Below are positions 6,813-13,838 of a stretch of 17,325 bases of DNA, piece after piece (position 1 is the stretch's first letter; every line of letters starts with the position of its first letter). The stretch is from Kangiella sp. Its GTDB lineage: Bacteria; Pseudomonadota; Gammaproteobacteria; Enterobacterales; Kangiellaceae. The notes beneath the pieces are model-generated. The model was not told where the DNA came from. It saw only the letters and a list, made by a program, of their open reading frames with translations, and ran no database searches. Both the position numbers and the translations under genes were made by a program. The DNA lies in NCBI GenBank assembly GCA_026195755.1, contig JAPHRL010000286.1, positions 1 through 17,325 on the forward strand. Direction: 5' to 3'.

Positions 6813-7496
6813 ATGATTGAATTTCACCAGGTATTTAAACGCTATGAAGGTGGCCACGAAGCCCTCAAAGGGGTTAGCTTCGAGCTACCGGCTGGTGAAA
6901 TGGCATTTCTAACTGGCCACAGTGGCGCTGGTAAAAGTACCCTGCTGAAACTGATTGCGCTGATGGAGCGTCCGACTCGTGGCCAGGTCATTCTTGATGG
7001 TCAGAATATCAGCAAAGTCAAAGATCGTCATATTCCTTACCATCGTCGTAAAATTGGCATGATCTTTCAGGATCATCGTCTCTTATTTGATCGCACTGTT
7101 TTCGACAATGTTGCACTGCCTTTGATTATTGCCGGCGTATCCGATCGTGAAATTCCGAAACGGGTACGTGCCGCGTTGGACAAGGTCGGCCTGCTCAGTA
7201 AAGAAAAACAATTGCCTATTCAGCTGTCAGGAGGTGAACAACAACGGGTTGGCATTGCCCGCGCGGTGGTCAATAAACCCCCTCTTCTGCTTGCCGATGA
7301 GCCGACCGGTAACCTCGATCCTGAGTTGTCTGCCGACATCATGAATTTGTTTGCCGAATTTAACCAAGTTGGCGTTTCTGTGCTGATTGCTTCGCACGAT
7401 TTGGCTCTAATCGCCCGCATGCGTCATCCAGTAATTACCCTCAAAGAAGGTCGTACCATTCGCAACGAACTGGCGGAGGCTGCATTCGATGAGTAA
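6813..7496 (+). CDS. ftsE: Cell division ATP-binding protein FtsE
   Basis: FtsE is the ATPase of the FtsEX complex, which sits at the divisome and activates periplasmic peptidoglycan hydrolases through FtsX. The 227-residue protein is a complete ABC ATPase: Walker A GHSGAGKST (35-43), Q-loop in IFQDHRLL, signature LSGGEQQR (138-145), Walker B ending in DEPTGNLD (D162, E163) and the H-loop in IASHD. The length matches the E. coli protein (222). The gene follows ftsY by 17 bp and overlaps ftsX by 8 bp, which implies translational coupling. Confidence 0.97.
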   Translation: MIEFHQVFKRYEGGHEALKGVSFELPAGEMAFLTGHSGAGKSTLLKLIALMERPTRGQVILDGQNISKVKDRHIPYHRRKIGMIFQDHRLLFDRTVFDNVALPLIIAGVSDREIPKRVRAALDKVGLLSKEKQLPIQLSGGEQQRVGIARAVVNKPPLLLADEPTGNLDPELSADIMNLFAEFNQVGVSVLIASHDLALIARMRHPVITLKEGRTIRNELAEAAFDE

Positions 7497-8457
7497 ATCC
7501 AACCGTCAAAACACCTCCTATAAGATAAGCTTTCTTGACCGCTTTAAGATGGCAATCAGCCTGCACAAAAAAAATGCCGCTAATACTCTGCTGGATGTCT
7601 TGCGTCACCCTACCAACAGTCTCTTGACCATATTAGTGTTAGCTATTGCCCTGGCCTTGCCGACCGCTTTTTATGTCTTCAGCTCTAATGCTAAAGCCAT
7701 CAGCAGTAACTGGAGTGGCGGCGTGCAAATGGCTTTATTCCTCAAAGAGAATGTCAGTCAGGAACAACGCGCAGAATTTATACAAGAGTTAAGCTTCAGG
7801 CCTGAGTTTAAAGAGGTTGTGTTGATTCCTAAAGAGCAAGCTATTGAAGATTTTAAACAACAATCAGGCTTCGGTGATGCCTTGGACTATCTGGACGAGA
7901 ACCCGTTGCCTGACAGCATTATTTTAACGCCTTATGAAAACCATTCCGGCGCAGCGATGCTAGAAAAACTGGCACAAGAATTAGAGCAAAATCCGGTGGT
8001 TGATCTTGCGCAACTGGATATGGCCTGGATTCAGCGTTACCAGGCAATACTTGAGATTTCGCAGAAAGTGGGTACATTTGTCAGCATTTTACTAGCATTT
8101 GGTGTTCTTTTAATCGTGGGCAACACCATCCGACTGGCCATTTTAAACCGTCGTGATGAGATACAGGTCATCAAGCTGGTGGGCGCAACCGATGCTTTTA
8201 TTCGTCGCCCATTTCTATATACCGGTTTCTGGTATGGGCTTATCGCCGCCCTACTCGCTGCATTGATGGTCAATATCGTATTACTTCTTTTGCAACAACC
8301 CTCTTCAACTCTTGCTGAACTGTATAACAGCGGCTTTTCTCTTATGGGGCTGGCTCCCAGCCAAACGCTGACACTCTTGGCTATCGGAGCAAGTCTAGGT
8401 TTGTTTGGCGCCTGGTTCTCCGTTAGCAAACATCTCAAAGATATTCAGCCTACTTAA
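7489..8457 (+). CDS. ftsX: Cell division protein FtsX
   Basis: FtsX is the membrane subunit of FtsEX; its periplasmic domain recruits EnvC-type amidase activators. The 322-residue protein has a cytoplasmic basic N-terminus, a first membrane helix at about 44-67, a periplasmic domain with VALFLKENVSQEQ-like strands (about 70-175), then three C-terminal helices (about 193-215, 246-268 and 290-312). The conserved segment RRDEIQVIKLVGATDAFIRRPFLYTG lies in the cytoplasmic loop. It starts at ATG 7489 inside the end of ftsE. No terminator is seen after its stop; the next gene (yceI family) has a possible own promoter. Confidence 0.96.
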   Translation: MSKSNRQNTSYKISFLDRFKMAISLHKKNAANTLLDVLRHPTNSLLTILVLAIALALPTAFYVFSSNAKAISSNWSGGVQMALFLKENVSQEQRAEFIQELSFRPEFKEVVLIPKEQAIEDFKQQSGFGDALDYLDENPLPDSIILTPYENHSGAAMLEKLAQELEQNPVVDLAQLDMAWIQRYQAILEISQKVGTFVSILLAFGVLLIVGNTIRLAILNRRDEIQVIKLVGATDAFIRRPFLYTGFWYGLIAALLAALMVNIVLLLLQQPSSTLAELYNSGFSLMGLAPSQTLTLLAIGASLGLFGAWFSVSKHLKDIQPT

Positions 8458-8485
8458 CAAGCACCTAACAGAGTCTAGCATTCAC

Positions 8486-8512
8486 TTTTTGCTCACTAGC
8501 AAGCTCTATAAT
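8486..8512 (+). promoter_or_regulatory. Possible promoter upstream of the yceI-family gene
   Basis: A perfect TATAAT lies at 8507-8512, about 150 nt before the yceI start, but no good -35 is spaced correctly (only T-rich sequence at 8485-8490). The 206-bp gap 8458-8663 shows no other convincing signal. Confidence 0.3.
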
Positions 8513-8663
8513 GGCCTAGGTAATTAATACAACCTATTACTGACTATACTCTGAGGTAATACTCAAAATTACATTATGCTATTTGCTTATAGTGGAGAAG
8601 CTTGTTTGAATATGAGCGTTAATTATCACAAGGTATATTTACTTGATAAAAGGAAATCTGTTT

Positions 8664-9242
8664 ATGAAAACCCTCCTAACCCTTGCTTTCACCACCATCA
8701 CTTTAGCCTTTACCTCCAATGTAAATGCTAAAGTGGCGGATTATGAGTTCGATACTGTTCATAGCCAAATAATATTTAAAGTCAATCACTTAGGATACTC
8801 TAACTCATACGGTAAATTCCGTGCTTTTGAAGGTACGTTAAGCTTCGATCCTGAAGACTGGTCAACTGCTAAAACTGAAGTGTCCATCAACACCAAAAGC
8901 ATCGATCTGGAAAACAAAAAATGGAATGACCACATGCGCAACCCCGATTTTTTCGATGTTGAGCAATACCCGGCCATGACGTTTAAAAGCACCAAGCTAG
9001 AAAAGACCGGCGAAGATAAGGGTATATTACATGGTGACTTAACTATCTTAGACAAAACCCTACCGATTACTTTGGACCTCACTTTAAATCAGGCGGGCAT
9101 CCACCCAATGAGTGAACAGCCACACGTTGGCTTCTCCGCCACTGGCACGATCAAACGGTCAGAGTGGGGTATGGAATATGGTGTTCCTGCTGTTGGCGAT
9201 GATGTGCATATCATTATCGAAGTAGAAGCGACCGCACAATAG
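8664..9242 (+). CDS. YceI-family periplasmic lipocalin-like protein
   Basis: YceI proteins form a lipocalin-like beta barrel that binds isoprenoid-type lipids in the periplasm; some are induced by high pH or osmotic stress. The 192-residue protein has a signal peptide (MKTLLTLAF..., probable cleavage after NVNA at residue 22), then YEFDTVHSQIIFKVNHLGYS, a typical YceI opening, followed by GTLSFDP, IDLENKKWNDHMRNPDFFDVEQYPAMTFKST and VGFSATGTIKRSEWGM. The start ATG 8664 is preceded by AAAAGGA (8648-8654); an upstream TTG at 8643 is rejected because it would precede the ribosome binding site and spoil the signal peptide. It sits between ftsX and rpoH, which are adjacent in many relatives. Confidence 0.93.
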   Translation: MKTLLTLAFTTITLAFTSNVNAKVADYEFDTVHSQIIFKVNHLGYSNSYGKFRAFEGTLSFDPEDWSTAKTEVSINTKSIDLENKKWNDHMRNPDFFDVEQYPAMTFKSTKLEKTGEDKGILHGDLTILDKTLPITLDLTLNQAGIHPMSEQPHVGFSATGTIKRSEWGMEYGVPAVGDDVHIIIEVEATAQ

Positions 9243-9260
9243 TAGCTTAGGTTTAGCCCT

Positions 9261-9300
9261 GGTTCCTGCTAACTGATCGATTTTTGATCTGGCAGGAACC
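9261..9300. terminator. Hairpin downstream of the yceI-family gene
   Basis: GGTTCCTGC (9261-9269) pairs perfectly with GCAGGAACC (9292-9300), and the 22-nt loop contains a further GATC/GATC pairing. It starts 18 nt after the stop at 9242. The following bases are pyrimidine-rich rather than a T run, so it may be a weak or Rho-dependent terminator, or an mRNA 3' stabilising hairpin. Confidence 0.5.
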
Positions 9301-9311
9301 CCTTCTTCTGA

Positions 9312-9332
9312 TTTGTAATTTCCTGTTACAAA
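9312..9332. repeat. 7-bp inverted repeat in the yceI-rpoH gap
   Basis: TTTGTAA (9312-9318) and TTACAAA (9326-9332) form a perfect dyad around 7 nt. It could be an operator or a short hairpin; no family can be assigned. The rest of 9333-9472 holds no promoter I can support for rpoH. Confidence 0.3.
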
Positions 9333-9472
9333 GCACCCACTAGACTTTAACAAGTTTCACTTTATTTCTGTTTATGATGGGTGTAGGTTACTTACTTCAA
9401 AGATGCAAACAACCCGCCGGGCCTTATAGACCCTTGCCTGAACCATCATTTTGTATTGAACTTTTTAACTCA

Positions 9473-9499
9473 TTAGCACTCTTACACTCAGAGTGCCAA
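9473..9499. promoter_or_regulatory. CIRCE element 1 (HrcA operator) upstream of rpoH
   Basis: The left arm TTAGCACTC (9473-9481), a 9-nt spacer (9482-9490) and the right arm GAGTGCCAA (9491-9499) match the CIRCE consensus TTAGCACTC-N9-GAGTGCTAA at 17 of 18 arm positions, with the exact spacer length. CIRCE is the operator of the HrcA heat-shock repressor, normally found before groESL or dnaK operons. Here it lies 63 nt before the rpoH start codon. Binding by HrcA is inferred; hrcA is not in the window. Confidence 0.85.
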
Positions 9500-9503
9500 A
9501 ATA

Positions 9504-9530
9504 TTAGCAGTCTCACTTAAACAGTGCTAA
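9504..9530. promoter_or_regulatory. CIRCE element 2 (HrcA operator) upstream of rpoH
   Basis: TTAGCAGTC (9504-9512), a 9-nt spacer and CAGTGCTAA (9522-9530) match the CIRCE consensus at 16 of 18 arm positions. The two differences (position 7 of the left arm and position 1 of the right arm) are G/C swaps near the spacer. Element 2 begins 31 bp after element 1, about three helical turns, so two HrcA dimers would lie on the same DNA face. It ends 32 nt before the rpoH start codon, likely in or near the 5' untranslated leader. Confidence 0.75.
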
Positions 9531-9562
9531 TATTAGCCAATATTTATCACGTGGAGGGAATG

Positions 9563-10414
9563 ATGAGCAATATCCCAATGAACATGGCGTTAGCCGTTCC
9601 AACAGGCAGTATTGATGGTTACGTCAGTACCGTTAGCGCTATTCCTATCCTGACCGTTGAACAAGAACAAAAACTTGCACATCAGTTTCACGACAATAAC
9701 GATCTTGAAGCTGCACGTCAGTTAGTAATGGCTCACTTACGCTTTGTAGTCCACATTGCAAGAAGTTATGGTGGTTATGGTTTGCCTCAAGCCGACCTTA
9801 TCCAAGAAGGCAATATTGGCCTGATGAAAGCTGTCAAACGCTTCGACCCGACAGTTGGCGTTCGCTTGGTATCTTTCGCTGTGCACTGGATTAAAGCTGA
9901 AATTCACGAATATGTGCTACGCAACTGGCGTATCGTTAAGGTTGCAACAACCAAAGCCCAGCGTAAATTATTCTTCAACTTACGCTCTAAAAAGAAAACG
10001 CTAAACTGGCTTAATAATGACGAACTCAGTGCTGTCGCAGAAGATTTAGGAGTTAGCCAGGAAGAAGTTCGTCGTATGGAAGGGCGCTTGAATGCCCATG
10101 ATGCATCGTTTGATGCACCTCATGCCAGCGATGATGATGATGCAGTTTATGCTCCGATTCATTATTTAGAGTCGCCCAACTCTGATCCAGCGCAGGCTAT
10201 TGAGCAGGAAGATTGGCAGGATCAACGCGAAACTCGCTTACTGTCTGCATTAAAAACTCTGGATGAAAGAAGCCAGGATATTTTGCAACAGCGTTGGCTC
10301 AGTGATCAAAAGGCAACTTTGCATGACCTGGCTGACAAATATAGTGTTTCGGCTGAGCGCATTCGCCAGCTAGAAAAAAATGCTATGAACAAGATCAAAA
10401 ACGCTATCAGCTAG
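9563..10414 (+). CDS. rpoH: RNA polymerase heat-shock sigma factor RpoH (sigma-32)
   Basis: RpoH directs RNA polymerase to heat-shock promoters. The 283-residue protein aligns along the full E. coli sigma-32 (284): region 2.1 DLEAARQLVMAHLRFVVHIAR, region 2.2 DLIQEGNIGLMKAVKRF, region 2.3-2.4 SFAVHWIKAEIHEYVLRNWRIVKVATTKA, the diagnostic RpoH box QRKLFFNLR (133-141), and the region 4.2 helix-turn-helix LHDLADKYSVSAERIRQLEKNAM. In the region 2.1 segment that governs turnover in E. coli, L47 and A50 are kept while K51 is Arg and I54 is Val. ATG 9563 is chosen because GGAGG (9553-9557) is 5 nt away; ATG 9560 is too close, and an upstream in-frame GTG at 9524 falls inside CIRCE 2. Tandem CIRCE elements precede it and a strong terminator follows. 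Confidence 0.97.
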   Translation: MSNIPMNMALAVPTGSIDGYVSTVSAIPILTVEQEQKLAHQFHDNNDLEAARQLVMAHLRFVVHIARSYGGYGLPQADLIQEGNIGLMKAVKRFDPTVGVRLVSFAVHWIKAEIHEYVLRNWRIVKVATTKAQRKLFFNLRSKKKTLNWLNNDELSAVAEDLGVSQEEVRRMEGRLNAHDASFDAPHASDDDDAVYAPIHYLESPNSDPAQAIEQEDWQDQRETRLLSALKTLDERSQDILQQRWLSDQKATLHDLADKYSVSAERIRQLEKNAMNKIKNAIS

Positions 10415-10436
10415 CAGAATTAACATTTATTATCAC

Positions 10437-10465
10437 AAAGCGACCAAAATGGTCGCTTTTTTTTT
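10437..10465 (+). terminator. Intrinsic terminator of rpoH
   Basis: AAAGCGACCA (10437-10446) pairs perfectly with TGGTCGCTTT (10450-10459) around a 3-nt loop and runs into nine T residues (10457-10465). It lies 23 nt after the rpoH stop. It is a textbook Rho-independent terminator. Confidence 0.92.
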
Positions 10466-10646
10466 GCCTCTGCTTTTCTTACCCCACGTGTGATCCTTTC
10501 CCACTTAAAGTCATTTTTGGTTTGATTTTTAGACCATTTGTCGACTTTTCGAACAATCTTAGCTCATTTTTTATTCTCTTTGTCGGCTTTCTATACAACA
10601 AATACTTGATCCAGTTCACATTTAGTAGCAAGATGAATTGTGTAAT

Positions 10647-10669
10647 TATAATTAATAAGCTTGGGGAGG
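10647..10669 (+). promoter_or_regulatory. -10 element and ribosome binding site of the solute-binding lipoprotein gene
   Basis: A perfect TATAAT (10647-10652) lies close to the gene, and GGGGAGG (10663-10669) is a strong ribosome binding site 4 nt before ATG 10674. The -10 has no good -35 and would leave a very short leader, so the promoter part is tentative. The rest of the gap 10466-10646 is AT-rich with no other clear feature. Confidence 0.4.
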
Positions 10670-10673
10670 CTTT

Positions 10674-11468
10674 ATGAATCGTCTAAGCACTTTACTGTTT
10701 GTCAGTACTTTTTTCCTGGTTGCTTGTGGAGGAGGGGACACCAATCCTGCCACTACAGAAACTACAGCCAGTAACAATTATGACTGTGTCATCAAGTATG
10801 GATGGGAACCACGTCCACCTTATCAGTTCTTGAATAATGGCGAGATGCAAGGTATTGATATTGAAATCTTCAAAAAAGCGGCTGAAGCCAATCAGTGCAA
10901 CGTTCAATATGTTCAAAAAGGCTGGTCAGAGCTTTTAACCGCATTGGAAGAGGGCGAAATTGATGTGCTTGGCGGTGCTACTGCAACGCCTGAGCGTCAG
11001 GTTTACGCAGATTTTTCAGTTCCTTACCGCAACGAGTCATTTGCTTTATTTATTCGCTCAACCAGTGACTATCAGGGCGAGACCCTGGCAGGATTCCTTA
11101 GTGGCGGTAATAAAGTAGGTATCACCAACGATTACTATTATGGGCAGGACGTCTATAATCTAATGAATCATCCGCAGTATGGGCCATTGTTTGTTGATGA
11201 TAATTCTGGTGAGCAAAGCTTCTATAATGTTATTTACAGTACCATTGACGGTGTATTAACGGATCCCGTTGAAGGCCGCTACATTATTAAACGTAAAGGT
11301 CTAGATTCACAGATAAAGCAATCCAATATTACGATACCTAGTGAGAATGTATCCTTTATGTTCAGCAAAAAAGGGCTTGTACCAGAGAAATCGAAAGCAC
11401 TACAAGATGCCATTCAGGCCTTAGTAAGCGCCAACGAAGTAAATCCGGTAGTCGCTAAGTATCAGTAA
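10674..11468 (+). CDS. Orphan extracellular solute-binding lipoprotein (SBP family 3 type)
   Basis: This 264-residue protein has a lipoprotein signal peptide with lipobox LVAC (Cys18), followed by GGG and a Thr/Asn-rich linker. From about residue 38 it shows the type 3 periplasmic binding fold: YGWEPRPPYQFLNNGEMQGIDIEIFKKAAE, then GWSELLTALEEGEIDVLGGATATPERQVYADFSVPYRNESFALF, as in polar amino acid binding proteins (PF00497-like). Gly at +2 does not signal inner-membrane retention, so outer-membrane anchoring is likely. No ABC permease or ATPase gene is nearby and the gene is flanked by two terminators, so it is a monocistronic orphan. It could be a sensor or scavenger subunit; the ligand is unknown. 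Confidence 0.85.
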   Translation: MNRLSTLLFVSTFFLVACGGGDTNPATTETTASNNYDCVIKYGWEPRPPYQFLNNGEMQGIDIEIFKKAAEANQCNVQYVQKGWSELLTALEEGEIDVLGGATATPERQVYADFSVPYRNESFALFIRSTSDYQGETLAGFLSGGNKVGITNDYYYGQDVYNLMNHPQYGPLFVDDNSGEQSFYNVIYSTIDGVLTDPVEGRYIIKRKGLDSQIKQSNITIPSENVSFMFSKKGLVPEKSKALQDAIQALVSANEVNPVVAKYQ

Positions 11469-11484
11469 TTACTGCTTAACCAAT

Positions 11485-11510
11485 AAAAGCCACCTGCGGG
11501 TGGTTTTTTT
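11485..11510. terminator. Bidirectional intrinsic terminator between the lipoprotein gene and fre
   Basis: CCACC (11490-11494) pairs with GGTGG (11499-11503) around TGCG, flanked by an A tract on the left and seven T residues on the right (11504-11510). It lies 16 nt after the lipoprotein stop and just beyond the convergent fre stop (11516), so it can serve both transcripts. Confidence 0.85.
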
Positions 11511-11515
11511 AATCC

Positions 11516-12265
11516 TTATTCCAGCAGCCCCATTTCACGTTTTATATTAAGAATATCCGAGTGGATAAAGGTCTTCTTGACACCCCGATCCAGTAAATCC
11601 TGATAAACCGACATGGCCATTGGTTCTGAGCCACCTACATAAATATCCATATTGGTAAGATCATTATGATCGAGCATAAAGGCATGATGAACAAAGCCTT
11701 TGCGACCCTGCCATTTCTCATCAAGACCTGATAGCACCGGTACAAAAGTAAAGTGCTCAAACTGTTCAGCCCAGGCTTGTGGCTCTTCAAGTAAGTACAG
11801 ATCAGCGGACGTTTGCGCGCCCCAATATAATGTCAGCGGCCTTTGATCACCCTTTTTTAATGCTGTTTTAATAATGGAGTGGAAGGGTGCAAAGCCCGTA
11901 CCACCAGCGATAAAGATTGCAGGGCGCTCTGATTCAGTAAGTACACACTCACCATACGGCATCTGCACTCGAACCAAATTACGGTGTTTTAATTGACTGA
12001 CAATTTTATCGGCTGCATCATGACCCGGCAGGCGGCGGATATGAAGTTCCAAAACATCCTGCAGTGGCGAGCTGGCAATCGAGAAGGGGCACATAGAACC
12101 ATCATCCAGCTCCAACATTAAATACTGTCCTGCGGTGAATGCAGGCAAGCTTCCTTCAGTCGGGGTTAATTGCACCCAATACACATCACGCCCAATACGA
12201 CGCACTAGCGTCACTTCGCAATTTACGAAGGTGGCTTCAAGACTTTCGGTGTTTTGTTCAGTCAT
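11516..12265 (-). CDS. fre: NAD(P)H-flavin reductase, Fre-like
   Basis: Fre-type enzymes reduce free flavins with NAD(P)H. The 249-residue protein (start ATG 12265, preceded by GAGAAG) has a ferredoxin-reductase FAD/FMN-binding barrel (FTAGQYLML, then PFSIASSPL at 60-68) and an NAD-binding domain (FIAGGTGFAPFHSII, about 118-132; LTLYWGAQ; DIYVGGSEPMA). There is no 2Fe-2S domain. The flavin motif RPFS reads C59-P-F-S here: the Arg that normally contacts the flavin is Cys (codon TGC, one change from CGC). It lies 16 bp downstream of ubiD and is surely co-transcribed; the pair ubiD-fre is conserved in enterobacteria. A reductase that supplies reduced flavin suits a prenylated-FMN enzyme, but that link is inference. 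Confidence 0.85.
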   Translation of the reverse strand: MTEQNTESLEATFVNCEVTLVRRIGRDVYWVQLTPTEGSLPAFTAGQYLMLELDDGSMCPFSIASSPLQDVLELHIRRLPGHDAADKIVSQLKHRNLVRVQMPYGECVLTESERPAIFIAGGTGFAPFHSIIKTALKKGDQRPLTLYWGAQTSADLYLLEEPQAWAEQFEHFTFVPVLSGLDEKWQGRKGFVHHAFMLDHNDLTNMDIYVGGSEPMAMSVYQDLLDRGVKKTFIHSDILNIKREMGLLE

Positions 12266-12281
12266 ATTCTTCTCAAATCTT

Positions 12282-13763
12282 TTATTCAGTACTTTCAGAA
12301 TCCAGGCCAAGCTCCTGCCACATAGCATCCACTTTTTCTTTTACCGCCTGATCCATCACAATCGGTTTGCCCCATTCACGATTGGTTTCGCCGAGCATTT
12401 TGTTGGTCGCATCAATGCCCATTTTTGAACCAAGGCCTGACACTGGCGAGGCAAAGTCGAGATAATCAATCGGCGTGTTATCAATCATGGTGCAGTCACG
12501 AGTTGGATCAACACGCGTAGTCATTGCCCAAATGACATCCTTCCAATCACGAGTGTTCACATCATCATCCACCACTATTACAAACTTGGTGTACATGAAC
12601 TGACGCAGGAAAGACCAGACGCCCATCATGATGCGCTTGGCGTGGCCGGGATATTGCTTCTTCATCGACACAATCGCCAGGCGATAAGAGCAACCTTCAG
12701 GTGGTAAATAAAAATCGACAATTTCTGGGAATTGTTTCTGCAAAATCGGCACAAAGACTTCATTCAGAGCTTCGCCCAAAATTGCAGGCTCATCCGGTGG
12801 GCGGCCAGTATAGGTTGAGTGGTAGATAGGGTCTTCACGCATGGTAATGCGTTCAACGGTGAACACCGGGAAGCTGTCCACCTCATTGTAATAGCCGGTA
12901 TGATCGCCATATGGCCCTTCATCGGCCATCTCTTCAGGGTCGATATAACCTTCCAGTACAAACTCAGCGCTGGCCGGAACCTGCAATTCATTACCTATCG
13001 ACTTCACCACCTCAGTCTTTTCACCGCGCAGCAAACCGGCAAAAGCATATTCACTCAAGGTATCCGGCACTGGTGTCACGGCACCGAGAATGGTAGCCGG
13101 ATCAGCACCAAAGGCCACCGAAACAGGGAAGGGCTGACCAGGATTTTGCTGACACCACTCTTTGAAATCCAGAGCGCCACCACGATGCGCCAACCAACGC
13201 ATGATGAGCTTATTCTTAGCAATCACTTGCTGACGATAAATACCCAAATTCTGCCGTTTCTTATGCGGGCCTTTGGTAATGGTCAAACCCCAGGTCATCA
13301 AAGGCGCAGCATCTTCCGGCCAACAGGTTTGCACCGGAATCTTGCTTAAATCGACCTCATCACCCTCAAGAACAATCTTCTGACACGGCGCTTTCTTAAC
13401 TACCTTCGGCGCCATATTCAAAACCTGCTTAAACACCGGCAGTTGCTGCCACGCATCCTTAAAACCTTCTGGCGGCTTAGGCTCCTTCAAAAAAGCCAAC
13501 AACTCACCCAACTCACGCAAACCGGTTAAATCTTCCTTTCCCATCGCCAAAGCCACACGCCGCGTTGTACCGAACAAATTGCCCAACACCGGAATCGAAT
13601 GACCTTTCACATTCTCAAACAAGATCGCCGGCCCACCCGCCCGCAAAGTACGGTCACAGATTTCCGTCATCTCAAGATAAGGATCAACTTCCACAGAAAC
13701 ACGCTTAAGCTCACCCATAGATTCAAGCTTAGCGATAAAATCACGCAGATCTTTGTATTGCAT
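12282..13763 (-). CDS. ubiD: 4-hydroxy-3-polyprenylbenzoate decarboxylase UbiD
   Basis: UbiD decarboxylates the polyprenylated 4-hydroxybenzoate in ubiquinone biosynthesis, using prenylated FMN made by UbiX. The 493-residue protein (E. coli 497) matches along its length: FENVKGHSIPVLGNLFGT, PVQTCWPEDAAPLMTWG, the prFMN/metal region DEGPYGDHTGYYNEVDSFPVFTV, then STYTGRPPDEPAILG, YLPPEGCSYRLAIVSMKKQYPGHAKRIMMGVWSF and SPVSGLGSKMGIDATNK near the end. Cytoplasmic. First gene of a two-gene operon with fre. Start ATG 13763 has only a weak ribosome binding site. No odd residues noticed. Confidence 0.96.
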   Translation of the reverse strand: MQYKDLRDFIAKLESMGELKRVSVEVDPYLEMTEICDRTLRAGGPAILFENVKGHSIPVLGNLFGTTRRVALAMGKEDLTGLRELGELLAFLKEPKPPEGFKDAWQQLPVFKQVLNMAPKVVKKAPCQKIVLEGDEVDLSKIPVQTCWPEDAAPLMTWGLTITKGPHKKRQNLGIYRQQVIAKNKLIMRWLAHRGGALDFKEWCQQNPGQPFPVSVAFGADPATILGAVTPVPDTLSEYAFAGLLRGEKTEVVKSIGNELQVPASAEFVLEGYIDPEEMADEGPYGDHTGYYNEVDSFPVFTVERITMREDPIYHSTYTGRPPDEPAILGEALNEVFVPILQKQFPEIVDFYLPPEGCSYRLAIVSMKKQYPGHAKRIMMGVWSFLRQFMYTKFVIVVDDDVNTRDWKDVIWAMTTRVDPTRDCTMIDNTPIDYLDFASPVSGLGSKMGIDATNKMLGETNREWGKPIVMDQAVKEKVDAMWQELGLDSESTE

Positions 13764-13838
13764 GAGAATTTTGAGTTGATAAGTAGTGAGGCTATTTTAG
13801 CAGACTAGGCAAAAATACCTAAGGAGAGTTTAATTTTG

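Noticed and set aside
8037..8438. A 133-codon open frame on the minus strand opposite ftsX
   Set aside because: It is a shadow of ftsX with no independent evidence.
9421..9472. Sigma-32 or sigma-70 promoter just upstream of the CIRCE pair
   Set aside because: CCCTTGCC and TTGAAC resemble -35 elements, but no -10 lies at a suitable distance, so no promoter is called.
9524..9562. Upstream GTG start extending rpoH by 13 residues
   Set aside because: It begins inside CIRCE element 2 and ahead of the GGAGG ribosome binding site, and the added residues have no counterpart in RpoH.
10537..10590. Direct repeat TTTGTCG-A/G-CTTT at 10537 and 10579 before the solute-binding lipoprotein gene
   Set aside because: Two near-identical 12-mers 42 bp apart in AT-rich DNA could be chance, and no regulator family fits.
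12819..13349. A 176-codon open frame on the plus strand opposite ubiD
   Set aside because: It is antisense to a full-length ubiD and resembles no family; no ribosome binding site or promoter supports it.
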